The notes: a model not told the origin generated them from the letters alone. Positions 1-9,361 are shown, counted from the first letter of the stretch. The stretch: 64,000 bases of DNA from DATJCV01 sp963707665 (GCA_963707665.1 CAVPQU010000020.1:1-64000); one strand, 5' to 3'. Numbers and translations: made by a program.

Positions 1-1
1 G

Positions 2-139
2 CGCGAAGACGCGGCAGACGAAGGCCTCAGGCTGCGCGGCGGCCTGAAGCGCTCCATCGCCGCATTTCCGCACGGCGCCCGCGCAAATGCATGCGGGCAC
101 CGGCATCTCGTCTCGGCCTTGCGGCCGCGGGACGACTAG
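2..139 (+). CDS. C-terminal end of an unidentified protein (5' end outside window)
   Basis: An open frame runs into the window from the left edge and ends at a TAG at 137-139, giving 45 residues that end LRPRDD. The tail is rich in Arg, Ala and His and I do not recognise its family. The main support for a real gene end is the strong hairpin terminator that begins three bases after the stop. The start and function lie outside the window. Confidence 0.4.
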   Translation, partial: REDAADEGLRLRGGLKRSIAAFPHGARANACGHRHLVSALRPRDD

Positions 140-141
140 AC

Positions 142-166
142 AGGGGCGGCGTACGCCCCTTTTTTT
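142..166 (+). terminator. Rho-independent terminator
   Basis: The inverted repeat AGGGGCG / CGCCCCT with a five-base loop is followed by a run of seven T. It follows the stop codon at 139 immediately and would end the transcript entering from the left edge. Confidence 0.8.
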
Positions 167-198
167 GCCCTTCGTCGCTTGGCCGGCGCGTTACCGCA

Positions 199-318
199 AT
201 GACACCTATCCGACCGAAGGCCATCACAACCGCGGACGAAAAGCTGTTCAAGTTCGGCGACCTGACGCCGGTGCAGACCTTCGATCTCGAGCGCCATTCG
301 GGTGTGACCTACCGGTGA
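199..318 (+). CDS. Short ORF, 39 aa, unknown
   Basis: The ORF runs from an ATG at 199 to a TGA at 316-318. From about codon 12 the third positions are almost all G or C, as in the real genes here, so it may be a small gene or the surviving 3' end of a larger one. No Shine-Dalgarno sequence is clear and no family is recognised. The rest of the 454-bp gap before the next gene holds the terminator at 142-166 and a decamer element at 330-392. Confidence 0.3.
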   Translation: MTPIRPKAITTADEKLFKFGDLTPVQTFDLERHSGVTYR

Positions 319-329
319 GCCAGGCATCC

Positions 330-392
330 CATATACTCCAATGACGAGCGTCCAATGGCGCTCTATTTGTCTGAGATTTTTGCATATACTCC
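330..392 (+). repeat. 63-bp paired-decamer element, copy 1
   Basis: CATATACTCC occurs twice as a perfect direct repeat, at 330-339 and 383-392, with starts 53 bp apart. It lies between the short ORF ending at 318 and the helicase gene starting at 593. With the copy at 15240 this is one of the two best-conserved members of a ten-copy family in this window; both decamers are intact. Confidence 0.85.
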
Positions 393-592
393 AATAGTTA
401 TTGTAAACTGCGGCGGCGAGTGCAGCCCGCCTGCCACCGCAGCGCAGGAATGATGGCCCAAAACGGGCGCGGGGCGTGGAGCGCACGGCGTTCGGGCCAC
501 AGGCCAAGCGCCGATCCGCGGCTTTCCGGTAGCATGTGAGGAGCAGGCGCAGCGCGCCTGCCATCCGATCAACCCTTCGTCCTTCGTCCACC

Positions 593-2228
593 ATGGCCCA
601 GATCTATCCTTCCGGCTGGCGCGAAATGGCCGTCACCGGCGCCGCCGCGCGCGAAATCGAAACGCTGACGATGCTGGATGCGGCGCTGGCCGACGCGCCC
701 TATCACATCTACCACGGCGTGCACTGGACGAATATCGAAAAGGGCTTTTCCGCCTACGGAGAAATCGACTTCATCGTCGTCGCGCCCAACGGTCGCATCT
801 TGCTGATCGAGCAGAAGTCCGGCTTCCTGTCCGAAACGGCGGAAGGACTGGTCAAGAATTACCAGAACAAGCCGAAGAACGTTCGCGTCCAGATCCTGCG
901 CATGATCGATGGCCTGAGCAAGCGCTTTGCGTCGCAGTCGGAGCAGCCGCTGGAGATCGACTACCTGCTGTACTGCCCGGATTACCGGGTCAAAAATCCG
1001 AACCTGGCCGGCATCGAGCCGGCGCGCATCATCGATGCCGGCAAGCGGGGAAAGCTGGCCGCCGCCATCCGCAGCCTGCTGCCGGTCACCGAGGAAACGC
1101 CGCAGTTCCGGCGCGTGACGCGCTATCTGGGCGAGGTGCTGGATCTGGCCGCGGATGCCGGCGCGATGATCGGCTGCGCCGAAACCCTGGTCACGCGCGT
1201 CTCCGGCGGCCTGGCGCTGTGGGCGCGCCGGCTCGAATTTTCCCCGTTCCGGCTGCGCGTGGTCGGCACCGCCGGCAGCGGCAAGACGCAACTGGCGCTG
1301 GCCGAATACCGCGCCGCGATCGAGGCCGGCCGGCGGCCGCTGTACGTCTGCTACAACCGGCCGCTGGCCGACCACATCCAGCAGCTGGTGCCGGAGGGCG
1401 GGCGCGTCGCCAACTTCCACATGCTGTGCGATGCGTTCCTGCGCGCGCAGGGCGCGACACCCGACTACGGCGCGCCGACGGTGTGGGCCGAGATGGAACG
1501 GACGCTGGCCACCGCCGAGCTGCCGGACGCGTGGAAATACGACGTGCTGATCATCGACGAGGGCCAGGATTTTTCCGCAGGCGTGGTGCGACATCGTGCT
1601 GCGCATGCTGAAGGCCGACGGCCGCGCGATCTGGCTGGAAGACCGGATGCAGGACTTGTACGGGCGCGACGGCGTGGCGCTGCCGGGCTGGGTCACGCTG
1701 CATGCGCACGCGAACTACCGCAGCCCGCGCCAGATCGTCGAGATGCTGGCGGCGATCGGCATGACGCGGGAAGTGGAGGCGATGAGCCCGTTCCAGGGCG
1801 CCGATATCGAGATGCTGACGTATGCGGATGGCGACAGCGCGGCGCTGTCCGGCCAGACCAAGCACGCGATCCGGCTGTGCCTGGCGGCTGGATTCCGGCG
1901 TCAGGACATCGCGCTGATTTCGTTCCACGGCCGCGAAAAATCGGCGTTGCTGAAGCAGGACTCGCTCGGGGTGCACACGCTGCGCTCGTTCACCGGCGCC
2001 TACGACCTGTTCGGCAATCCGGTCTTCCGCGAAGGCGAGCTGCTGGCGGAGTCGGTGTACCGCTTCAAGGGACAGTCGGCGCCGGCAGTGATCTTTACCG
2101 AGATCGATTTCGAACAGCTCGACGACCGCACGTTCCGCAAGCTGTTCGTCGGCATGACGCGCGCGCGGCTGAAGCTGGTGCTGGTGTTGAGCGAGCGCGC
2201 GGCGGCGGAGTTGCTGGGACGGGTGTAG
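593..2228 (+). pseudogene. NERD domain / superfamily I helicase, frameshifted
   Basis: The protein would have about 545 residues. Residues 20-130 look like a nuclease-related domain (NERD), with GEIDFIVV and LLIEQKSG carrying the acidic and Gln-x-Lys residues of that fold. A UvrD/Rep-like helicase follows, with Walker A GTAGSGKT near residue 224, Walker B DVLIIDEGQDF near 318, and a C-terminal VGMTRARLKLVLVL block (motif VI). The frame breaks just after IDEGQDFS: dropping one A at about 1579 joins the two halves smoothly as DFSAAWCD. NERD-helicases are predicted DNA-processing enzymes, but no particular pathway can be assigned. The start at 593 is chosen because upstream codons are not conserved-looking. 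Confidence 0.8.
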
Positions 2229-2455
2229 GCGACGCTCGACGCTGGTGCGATGTGCAGTAGGTGTGGCGAGCAGGTCGCTATTTTTGGCTATGCCGCTATT
2301 CAAAGGGTCAACGGCGCCCCGCCACGCCGGAGTGAAACCAGGGTCAGAGTAATTTTCGTGATGAAACGCTGCGAAAAGACTCGGTCCCCGACCAACTCCG
2401 GTCCCGTGCAGCGGGCGGCGCTTTCAACAGGCAACTGCCGCGGAGCTTTTATCAA

Positions 2456-2517
2456 GGAGTATCAACAAATTTCACCGAGTTAACTTCCGACATGGCATGC
2501 CATCATTGGAAGTATAC
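2456..2517 (-). repeat. Paired-decamer element, copy 2 (minus)
   Basis: On the minus strand GTATACTTCC (2508-2517) and TTGATACTCC (2456-2465) are direct repeats with starts 52 bp apart. The element fills most of the space between the convergent helicase and livF genes (2229-2535). The rest of that 307-bp gap holds only a short stretch near 2338 resembling sequence often seen beside RAYT/REP loci. Confidence 0.65.
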
Positions 2518-2535
2518 CGCGCAACTCGGCACCTC

Positions 2536-3258
2536 CTATTCCATCTCCTCCCACTTCTCCGCACTGGCCCCGGCCAGCGCCCGCACCCGTTCTTCATCCT
2601 GCGCGAACTCCGCCGCCAAACCGGAGTAGACGATGTTGCCATCGTCCAGCACATAGGCGCGGCCGGCGATCTCGACCGCGGCCCGCACGTTCTGTTCGAT
2701 CAGCAGCACCGACATGCCTTCGTTGCGGGCGGCGACGATGACCTTGAAGACTTCCTGCACGATCAGCGGCGCCAGCCCTTGGGACGGTTCGTCCAGCAGC
2801 AGCAGCTTCGGGTTCAGGAGCAGCGTGCGGGCGATCGCCAGCATTTCCTGTTCGCCGCCGGACAGTTGCCGGCCTTTGTTGCCGCGTCGTTCGGCCAGGC
2901 GCGGAAACAGCTGGTAGATGCGGGCGATGTTCCAGGCGCCGGCGCGTTCGACCGGTACCTTCAGGTTTTCATCCACCGTCAGGTTGGCGAAGATGCGCCG
3001 TCCTTCCGGCACGAAGCCGACGCCGAGTGCGGCGATGCGATACGGTGGTGCATGCGTGGTGTCCTGGCCGAAAATGCGCACTGTGCCTTCGCGCGCCGGC
3101 GTCAGGCCCATGATGCTGCGCAGCGTGGTCGATTTGCCGGCGCCGTTGCGACCCAGGAGTGTCACCAGTTCGCCCGGCTCCACCGTCAGGCTGACTCCTT
3201 TCAGGATATGGCTCTTGCCGTAGTAGGTGTGGATACCGTTGACTTCGAGCGCGCTCAT
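2536..3258 (-). CDS. livF: Branched-chain amino acid-type ABC transporter, ATP-binding protein LivF
   Basis: This 240-residue protein is one of the two ATPases of a Liv/HAAT-family importer. It has Walker A GRNGAGKST near residue 38, the signature LSGGEQEM near 134 and Walker B LLLLDEPSQGLAP near 155. QGLAP after the Walker B Glu and the short length are typical of LivF rather than LivG. It is the last gene of a minus-strand operon, and its ATG overlaps the stop of livG in an ATGA. The substrate cannot be read from the ATPase. Confidence 0.93.
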   Translation of the reverse strand: MSALEVNGIHTYYGKSHILKGVSLTVEPGELVTLLGRNGAGKSTTLRSIMGLTPAREGTVRIFGQDTTHAPPYRIAALGVGFVPEGRRIFANLTVDENLKVPVERAGAWNIARIYQLFPRLAERRGNKGRQLSGGEQEMLAIARTLLLNPKLLLLDEPSQGLAPLIVQEVFKVIVAARNEGMSVLLIEQNVRAAVEIAGRAYVLDDGNIVYSGLAAEFAQDEERVRALAGASAEKWEEME

Positions 3259-4004
3259 GCCGCTTTCCCCAGGTAGGCAGCCTGCACGCGGTCGCTGGCG
3301 GCAATCTGGTCCGGCGTGCCCTCTTCCAGCACCGCGCCTTCGGCCAGCACGGTAATGCGATCGGCCAGGTTGAAAATCACGCGCATGTCGTGCTCGATCA
3401 GCACGATGGTCAGGTTCTGCAGCTTGTGCAGCTGGCGGATCAGGCGCGCGGTGTTGTAGGTTTCCTGGTGGCCCATGCCGGCGGTCGGTTCGTCCAGCAG
3501 CAGCAGGCGCGGGCGCAGTGCCAGCGTCATCATGATTTCAGTGGCGCGCTGGTCGCCATGCGACAGTTCGCCGACCAGGCGGTCGGCGTGCGCGGAGAGG
3601 CCGCCGAGATCGATCAGGTCGCGCACCTGTTCGTCGATGCGCTCGCTGACCTTTGCCGATTGCCACAGCTTCAGCCGCAATCCGCGCGCCAGCTCGACCG
3701 GAATGCGCAGGTTTTCGCGCACCGTCAGTTCGGGAAAGATTTCGGTGATCTGGAACGTGCGCGCCATGCCCAGCGCCACCCGCTGGTGTGGCGGCAGCAG
3801 TGTGATGTCGACGTTGTCGAATACGATGCGGCCGGAGCTGGGTCGAAAAAAACCGCTGATCATGTTGAAGAAGGTGGTCTTGCCGGCGCCGTTGGGCCCG
3901 ATCACCGCCCGTAGCTCGCCCGGTTCCACCGACAGCGATACCTGGTCGACCGCCACCAGGTTGCCGAAATGCTGCGAAACGTTTTGTACCGTGAGCAGGC
4001 TCAT
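3255..4004 (-). CDS. livG: Branched-chain amino acid-type ABC transporter, ATP-binding protein LivG
   Basis: This is a 249-residue ATPase with Walker A GPNGAGKTT near residue 37, the signature ELSHGDQ near 151 and Walker B LLLLDEPTAGMG near 172. The AGMG ending and the longer helical insert before the signature fit LivG. The signature has LSHGDQ instead of the usual LSGGQ, a variation common in LivG. The open frame extends about 70 codons further upstream, but that part lies inside livM in another frame, so the ATG at 4004, which overlaps the livM stop, is preferred. It should pair with LivF on the cytoplasmic face of LivHM. Confidence 0.93.
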   Translation of the reverse strand: MSLLTVQNVSQHFGNLVAVDQVSLSVEPGELRAVIGPNGAGKTTFFNMISGFFRPSSGRIVFDNVDITLLPPHQRVALGMARTFQITEIFPELTVRENLRIPVELARGLRLKLWQSAKVSERIDEQVRDLIDLGGLSAHADRLVGELSHGDQRATEIMMTLALRPRLLLLDEPTAGMGHQETYNTARLIRQLHKLQNLTIVLIEHDMRVIFNLADRITVLAEGAVLEEGTPDQIAASDRVQAAYLGKAA

Positions 4005-4948
4005 GCGCGTTTTCTCCGGATCAGTCCCAGCACGCCGCGTGGGAAAAACAGCACGATCAGCACGAAGAAAATGCCGATCACGAACATCCAGTTCTGCGTG
4101 TGGCTGGAAACGTAATCCTGCAGCACGACGAAGATCGCGGCGCCGACCAGCGGCCCCCAGAACGAACGCATGCCGCCCAGCACCGCCATGATCACGAAGT
4201 TGCCGGACAGTGTCCAATGCAAGGCGCGCGGATCGGTGAAGTTGGTCAGCAGCGCGTACAGCGTGCCGGCCAGGCTGGCAAAAAAACAGGAGATGACGAA
4301 GGCGAGCCAGATGTGGCGTTCGATCGGAATTCCGAGAAAGCGCGCGCGCTGCTCGTTTTCGCGGATCGCCAACAGGGTGCGGCCGAACGGCGAGCGCAGC
4401 AGCAGCGCCATGGCGCCGGTGGCGACGGCGAAAATCAGCAGCACCATGTAGTAGTACACCTTGTCGTTGCCGAGGATGTCGATTTGCGCCGTGCCGAACT
4501 GGAGCGGCAGCCGGGTCCAGCCGGTCAGGCCGTCGTCACCGCCGGTGACCGGGCTCCAGCGAAAGGCGATGAAGTAAAACACCTGGCCGAAGGCGATCGT
4601 CACCATCGCAAAGTAAATGCCGCGCAGCTTGACGATCAGCGCGCCGATCACCATCGCCGCCAGCGTGCCGACGCCGAGCCCGACCAGGATCGCCAGCGGC
4701 GTGCTGGGCACCAGGTACTTCAGCGTCAGGCCGGCACCGTAGGCGCCGAGGCCGAAATAGGCGGCGTGTCCGAACGACAGCACGCCGGTGAAGCCGAGCA
4801 GGAAGTTGACCGACATCGCCGCCAGTCCCAGCACCAGCACCCGGGACGCCAGTTCGGTGTAGCCGCCGATCACCGGCATCCAGTACGGCATGGTCAGCAG
4901 CAGCAGCCACAACACGATCAGCGTGATTGCCCTGGCGGAGCGCGTCAT
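4001..4948 (-). CDS. livM: Branched-chain amino acid-type ABC transporter, permease LivM
   Basis: This 315-residue inner-membrane permease has about nine hydrophobic segments. The LivM-type block SVNFLLGFTGVLSFGHAA near residue 49 and IRENEQRARFLGI near 208 (the ATPase-contacting loop) are characteristic. It overlaps livH by 4 bp at its start and livG by 4 bp at its end, so translation of the permease and ATPase genes is probably coupled. A longer in-frame reading is open upstream but overlaps most of livH, so the ATG at 4948 is used. Confidence 0.92.
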   Translation of the reverse strand: MTRSARAITLIVLWLLLLTMPYWMPVIGGYTELASRVLVLGLAAMSVNFLLGFTGVLSFGHAAYFGLGAYGAGLTLKYLVPSTPLAILVGLGVGTLAAMVIGALIVKLRGIYFAMVTIAFGQVFYFIAFRWSPVTGGDDGLTGWTRLPLQFGTAQIDILGNDKVYYYMVLLIFAVATGAMALLLRSPFGRTLLAIRENEQRARFLGIPIERHIWLAFVISCFFASLAGTLYALLTNFTDPRALHWTLSGNFVIMAVLGGMRSFWGPLVGAAIFVVLQDYVSSHTQNWMFVIGIFFVLIVLFFPRGVLGLIRRKRA

Positions 4949-5814
4949 AGCTTCATCCCTTCTTCTCCCAGCAGGCCGCGCGGCCGCACCAGCAGCACCA
5001 GCGCCATCATCACGTAAATGATCGCTTCCGACGCCGATGGCAGGAACACCGTGGTCACGCCGGAGACGACGCCAATCAACAGGCCGCCGAACAAGGTGCC
5101 GGTCAGGCTGCCGATGCCGCCAACGATGATGGCGACGAAGCTCGGCATGATCAGCGAATCGCCGATCGTCGGCTGCAAGCCGAGCAGGCCGGCCGCCAGC
5201 ACGCCGGCCAGGCCGGCCAGATAGATGCCGAGGCCGAAATTCAGATTGCGCAGGATGCGCACATTCACACCCAGCACCGACACCATTTCCAGATCCAGCG
5301 TGCCGGCGCGAATGCGCATCCCGAGCCGGGTGCGGTTCAGCACCAGGAACAGGCCGATCACCGCCACCGCTACCAGCAGCACCATGAACATCCGGTAGCC
5401 GGTCAGGAAAAAGAATTGGTTCGACAGCGGCGTCATCAGCCAGTCCGGCACCTTGAACGGCAAGCTTTGCGCGCCCCAGATGTAGCGCGTGCTGTCTTCG
5501 AACACATACGCCAGGCCAAAAGTCAGCAGCAAGCTGTACAACGGATCGCGGCCGTAGCAATGGCGGATCAAGACCCGCTCGACCACCAGCCCCAGCAGCG
5601 CGGTCAGGATCGGCGCGATCAGCAGCGCCCCCCAGAAACCGACGTGCGGGATCAGCATGTAGGCGATGTAGGCGCCCAGCGCCAGGAAGCCGCCATGGGC
5701 GAAATTGATCACCGAAGTGAGGTTGATGATCAGCGACAGGCCGAGCGCCATCAAGGCGTAGAAGGCGCCGACGATCAGGCCGTTGAAGGCGTTGAACAAT
5801 ACCACTTCGGTCAT
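4945..5814 (-). CDS. livH: Branched-chain amino acid-type ABC transporter, permease LivH
   Basis: This 289-residue permease has about eight membrane segments. Its N-terminus has the LivH pattern GLSLIINLTSVINFAHGG near residue 25 and its C-terminus MMALVLLVRPRGLLGEEG. It forms the membrane channel with LivM. A 115-bp gap separates it from the binding-protein gene upstream, and that gap holds a palindromic repeat, so the binding protein and the permeases need not be made in equal amounts. Confidence 0.92.
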   Translation of the reverse strand: MTEVVLFNAFNGLIVGAFYALMALGLSLIINLTSVINFAHGGFLALGAYIAYMLIPHVGFWGALLIAPILTALLGLVVERVLIRHCYGRDPLYSLLLTFGLAYVFEDSTRYIWGAQSLPFKVPDWLMTPLSNQFFFLTGYRMFMVLLVAVAVIGLFLVLNRTRLGMRIRAGTLDLEMVSVLGVNVRILRNLNFGLGIYLAGLAGVLAAGLLGLQPTIGDSLIMPSFVAIIVGGIGSLTGTLFGGLLIGVVSGVTTVFLPSASEAIIYVMMALVLLVRPRGLLGEEGMKL

Positions 5815-5854
5815 GGGGAGTCCCGTGGGGTGATGGCGCTGCGCGCTACTTCTT

Positions 5855-5910
5855 GTCGTTCCCGCAGGGGTAAGCGGGAATGCACGTATGCCCGCCTGCG
5901 CGGGAACGAC
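5855..5910. repeat. REP-like palindromic repeat
   Basis: The segment GTCGTTCCCGC, then GCGGGAATGCA, then CCCGCCTGCGCGGGAACGAC can fold as nested hairpins around CCCGC/GCGGG arms. The same family appears at 60354-60440 and, as a shorter fragment, near 56723. This type of GTCGTTCCCGC repeat is widely dispersed between genes in Burkholderiales. Here it sits between the binding-protein and permease genes of the liv operon. Confidence 0.75.
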
Positions 5911-5929
5911 AGCCTGTATTGATGACGCT

Positions 5930-7189
5930 CTACGTCGGCCAAGTCATCTTGCAGCCCGACTCCGCCACCGTGCCGGCCACGTCCTTGCCATCGACCACTT
6001 TGGTGACATGGAACAGGTCATCCGGTGCCGAGCCCTTGGCCTGGGCGTTGCCGACATACAGTGAACCGATCAGCTGATGCTGGTTGGCGCGGTAGAACGG
6101 CGTGTTTGGCATCAGCCCGACTTCCGGCGGCAGTTCCATGCCGTCCAGCGCGCGCGCCATCTTCAGCGCATCGAGCGACTTCGCCTTGTTGGCCGCCAGC
6201 GCGCAGCTCCAGGTACCGACGAAGCCGAACCAGGTACGCGCGGTCGGCACGCGGCCGGTTTTTTTCTTGATGGCGGCGACGAACTCGTCGACGTGCGGCA
6301 CGCCGGGCTGGATGTGATACCACTCGGCGACCCAGTCGCCGATGCGTGCTTCCGGCGGCAAACCTTCCAGCACTTCGAGTTCGGTATTGGCGCCGGCCAG
6401 GTGAATCCGCTTGTCGAGGCCGAACTGCACCGCCTGTTTCAGCGCGTTCAGCAAATCGTCGCCGTTCTGCAGGAACACCAGTACATCCGGCTTGGTCGCC
6501 TGCGCCTTGATCAGGTAGGACGAGAAATCGGTCGTGCCGAGCGGCGCCAGATCTTCGCCCAGCTTGGTGCCACCGTATTGCTTGAGGTTGGCGTCGTAGC
6601 CCTCCTGCAAGGTATGGCCGAAGGCATAGTCGGAAGTGATGAAATACATCTTCTTGCCGTAGCGGTCCATCAGCGACTTGGCGATGGCGTTGGTCAGCAT
6701 GCGCGTGGTGTTGCAGACGCGGAACACGTTCCAGTGGCAGGTGGTGCCGGTGATGGCGTCGGTATGGCCGCCGGGGACGATATGCAGGATTTTCTTTTCG
6801 TTGCTGACTTGCGCCATCGCCAGCGACAGCCCCGAATTGACGTTGCCGAGCAAAAAATTGACCTTGTCGCGATCGATCAGCTTGCGCGCCTTTTGCACCG
6901 CGGTGCCGGCGTCGCCGCTGCTCGAATCCTCGACCAGGAGTTCGGCTTTGCGGCCCAGGATGCCGCCTTTGGCATTGATCTGCTCGATCGCCAGTTGGCA
7001 ACCACTCAGTTCATTCTTGCCGGTCGCCGCATAGACGCCGGTTAACGGATTGTCGAGCCCGAGTTTGACCGTTTCCTCGCCGCGCGCGCTGATGATGAAG
7101 GGCGGCGCTATCTGCACCAGAGCGGCGGCGGCTCCCGCTTGCAACACTGCGCGGCGTTTGATGCTGCCGATCTGTTTCGGATTTTCCAT
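5930..7189 (-). CDS. ABC transporter substrate-binding protein (Peripla_BP_6, Liv type)
   Basis: This 419-residue periplasmic binding protein is first in the liv operon. The N-terminus SIKRRAVLQAGAAAAL has a twin-arginine-like pair and hydrophobic stretch, suggesting Tat or Sec export. The mature part starts VKLGLDNPLTGVYAATGKNE, the usual opening of Leu/Ile/Val-type binding proteins, with a YFITSDYAFGHTLQEG block near residue 195. The ATG at 7189 is preferred over one 12 codons upstream because AGGAG lies seven bases before it. Binding proteins of this family carry amino acids, amides or aromatic acids; the ligand is not evident. Confidence 0.85.
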   Translation of the reverse strand: MENPKQIGSIKRRAVLQAGAAAALVQIAPPFIISARGEETVKLGLDNPLTGVYAATGKNELSGCQLAIEQINAKGGILGRKAELLVEDSSSGDAGTAVQKARKLIDRDKVNFLLGNVNSGLSLAMAQVSNEKKILHIVPGGHTDAITGTTCHWNVFRVCNTTRMLTNAIAKSLMDRYGKKMYFITSDYAFGHTLQEGYDANLKQYGGTKLGEDLAPLGTTDFSSYLIKAQATKPDVLVFLQNGDDLLNALKQAVQFGLDKRIHLAGANTELEVLEGLPPEARIGDWVAEWYHIQPGVPHVDEFVAAIKKKTGRVPTARTWFGFVGTWSCALAANKAKSLDALKMARALDGMELPPEVGLMPNTPFYRANQHQLIGSLYVGNAQAKGSAPDDLFHVTKVVDGKDVAGTVAESGCKMTWPT

Positions 7190-7571
7190 TTGAACGCTCC
7201 TCCTGGGATGGCAGGGCAGCGGCAAGGATGGCTCGATTCTTTGCCACCGCGCTGGTGGTTGGTGTCACTCACGTTAGCGCTACGGACAGGCAAGGAATTG
7301 CTCCATATCAAATAGAAGCGATTCTCAATGGATATTTGTTCTGGCGATCAGTGGGCGCGACAACGGCTGTCTGCCGTCGGTCCTCTTCCATCCAGAGTAT
7401 GTGCGTAAAGCATAATGTGATGCATATCTTGCATTGGCTTTGTTGCACTGCATTCTTCTACGATGCGCCCACCCGTGCGGACAGGCTCGCCAAAAGCGTG
7501 ATTTTCTGGCCGCAGGCCCCGAGCGCAGCGCACACTGCGCGCCACATCATGGCAGACGAAAAGGGTCCTTC
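7190..7571. other. Divergent intergenic region
   Basis: These 382 bp separate the minus-strand binding-protein gene from the plus-strand regulator-like gene and must hold the liv operon promoter. Short open frames here have poor codon use and no recognisable product. I see no clear operator, terminator or paired-decamer element. Confidence 0.5.
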
Positions 7572-8102
7572 ATGCTCAATATTGACGACTACATCCTGGG
7601 TAACGGCCCCTTGCACCAGCGGTTTTGCGCCAGCACCGAAATCCTCGCCAAACTGATATCGAACGCGCCGCGCGCGGTGTCCCTGAAACAGATCGAAGAA
7701 TGTACCGGCCGCCCCGCCGCCGAGTTGGAACCGCTCTGCACCGACCTCGAGCGCGCCGGTTTGCTGCGCCGGCCGGATCGCCAGCAAGACAGCTGGACGC
7801 TGGCTTGCCGCGCGGCCGATGCCACGCTGGAAGACGTGTTTCGCAGCGCGATCGGCGTGCGCGCCGAACCGGCGCGGAGCGCCGCGCGCGAGTCTGCCCA
7901 TGCGGAAGTCGAATTGCTGATGATGCAGGTAACGATGGCGATCAACCAGAGCGTGTTGCGCCATTTGCGCCAGTTCCCGCTGGATCGGCTGAAGTCGCGC
8001 GCCAACGCCTGGCCGGTGTCCAATGCAGCACAACGCTCGCCGGCGCGCGGGCTGCGTTATCCGGACGCGTCCGATTACGGCCTGGCGCGCGCCGGGTTTT
8101 GA
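7572..8102 (+). CDS. Rrf2-like winged-helix protein
   Basis: This 176-residue protein has a winged-helix-like N-terminal half. ILAKLISNAP, VSLKQIEECTGRP and LCTDLERAGLLRR follow the order of the Rrf2/BadM DNA-binding domain, and TLEDVFRSAIG matches the tail of that domain. The three Cys residues that ligate an iron-sulfur cluster in IscR or NsrR are not in the expected arrangement. The C-terminal 60 residues are basic and probably unstructured. The ATG at 7572 begins at MLNIDDYI; the frame is open further upstream but is not protein-like. It is divergent from the liv operon, so it could regulate it, but that is only inference from position. Confidence 0.5.
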   Translation: MLNIDDYILGNGPLHQRFCASTEILAKLISNAPRAVSLKQIEECTGRPAAELEPLCTDLERAGLLRRPDRQQDSWTLACRAADATLEDVFRSAIGVRAEPARSAARESAHAEVELLMMQVTMAINQSVLRHLRQFPLDRLKSRANAWPVSNAAQRSPARGLRYPDASDYGLARAGF

Positions 8103-8186
8103 AGCAGGCGGTAACCGGCGCCATCGTCAGGCGTGCCGGCCGCGCCGGGACGTGCGCCTGCATCTCCGGCAAGACTCTTATCCGAT

Positions 8187-8249
8187 AACATACTCCTCGT
8201 ATCGAACTTAATTTGCGGCTGCCAAATGGTAGTTTAGGCAATATACCCA
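8187..8249 (+). repeat. Paired-decamer element, copy 3
   Basis: AACATACTCC (8187-8196) and AATATACCCA (8240-8249) start exactly 53 bp apart. The inner part carries the AAATGG...GTTT block shared with other copies. It lies in the 383-bp gap between the Rrf2-like gene and the zinc-ribbon gene; the remainder of the gap shows only a GTGTGTG-rich stretch near 8362 and an A7 run near 8378. Confidence 0.75.
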
Positions 8250-8485
8250 CCCATTTATGCTCAGTCCTGCGCTGTTGGTGAGCATGCATCTTGCCAGCCG
8301 CACGTCGCCACGTACGGAGGGCGCGCAGTCGATTTTTCCTGAATCGCCCTATTCCCTGGCAGTGTGTGAGTGTGTGCAAAAAAAGCATGCTTTCGAACAA
8401 CTATTGCTAGAATGCCACTTTTGCAAAACCCGGCACTTCGTTGAAGTCCGGCTGTAACCGCTGGTCCACTTGGGAGACGCACCCG

Positions 8486-9343
8486 ATGAAGTGTTCAAGT
8501 TGCCATGCCGAGAATGACGACGGCGCCAAATTCTGCCGGGCCTGCGGCCAAGCGCTCGCGCCACCGCCAGCGGCCGAGCCGACCGTTGCCTGCCGTTATT
8601 GCCACGCGCTGAATAAACCGGGGGCGCGCTTTTGCATCAGCTGCGGCCAGCTGATGCCGGCCCCGCTCGCGGCGACAGCTGCGCCGATGGCGGCGGAACC
8701 GTTTGCCATGGCCGATCTAGCCGCAGGCACGGCGCAGCCGGCCGCTGGCCAGCGCCGCACCGGCCTGGCGCTGATCATCGGTATCCTGCTGCTGGCACTG
8801 ATCGCGGCCGCCGCCTACTGGATGGTGGAGCGGCAGGGCGCTTCCGGCGCCGCGTCCAGCGAGGTGCAGCTGGAAACGCAGGCGAGCGACTCCGAGCCGG
8901 TCGCGGCCCAAACATTGGAGCCCGAGGCCGGGCTTGAGCCGGAAGCACCGGCGCCCGCCGCCGGGGCCGCGCCCGAACCCGCTGCGCCGCCGCAGCCGGA
9001 CGTGCCAGCGGCCGGCGCTGCTGCACCCGCCAAGGCAGCGGCCGCCGAGAAGAAAAAACCGACCAAAACCGAACGGCAGGCGCCGCGCGTCAAAAGCTAC
9101 GACGAAGAAAATTATCCGCAGCCGAGCGGCCCGGACCGCACAGCGAAAGCGCCGGCGCGGGCGGCATCTGCGGGCTGGTATGTCGAACTGAAAGCCGAAC
9201 TGCAGCGCTGCGCCAGCGGCGGCAACTTCATCAGCCGCGCGGTGTGCAGCGAAAAAGCCAAATTCCGTTTTTGCGGCGCCGGCAATCATTGGGGCGAAGT
9301 GCCGGAATGCATCAAATCCAATGACGGATCAAACAGTTACTAA
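8486..9343 (+). CDS. Zinc-ribbon membrane protein, N-terminal double ribbon
   Basis: The protein has 285 residues. Two zinc ribbons stand at the N-terminus: C-x2-C...C-x2-C at residues 3-22 (CSSCHAENDDGAKFCRACG) and again at 36-54. They are followed by a low-complexity linker, one membrane helix near 95-115 (LALIIGILLLALIAAAAYW) and a long Ala/Pro/Glu-rich region to about residue 215. The C-terminal 60 residues are compact with four Cys (QRC, AVC, FRFC, PEC) and may form a small disulfide-bonded domain. It lies 18 bp before another zinc-ribbon membrane protein. No function is known to me. Confidence 0.75.
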   Translation: MKCSSCHAENDDGAKFCRACGQALAPPPAAEPTVACRYCHALNKPGARFCISCGQLMPAPLAATAAPMAAEPFAMADLAAGTAQPAAGQRRTGLALIIGILLLALIAAAAYWMVERQGASGAASSEVQLETQASDSEPVAAQTLEPEAGLEPEAPAPAAGAAPEPAAPPQPDVPAAGAAAPAKAAAAEKKKPTKTERQAPRVKSYDEENYPQPSGPDRTAKAPARAASAGWYVELKAELQRCASGGNFISRAVCSEKAKFRFCGAGNHWGEVPECIKSNDGSNSY

Positions 9344-9361
9344 CTAACGGAGACCGCAGCC

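Noticed and set aside
330..392. CRISPR-like pattern (direct repeats with 43-bp spacers)
   Set aside because: Each locus has only two repeats of 10 bp, the spacers share blocks of sequence, and no cas gene is present.
2250..2483. 77-codon open frame after the helicase gene
   Set aside because: Codon use unlike real genes here, no ribosome site, no family, and it runs into a repeat element.
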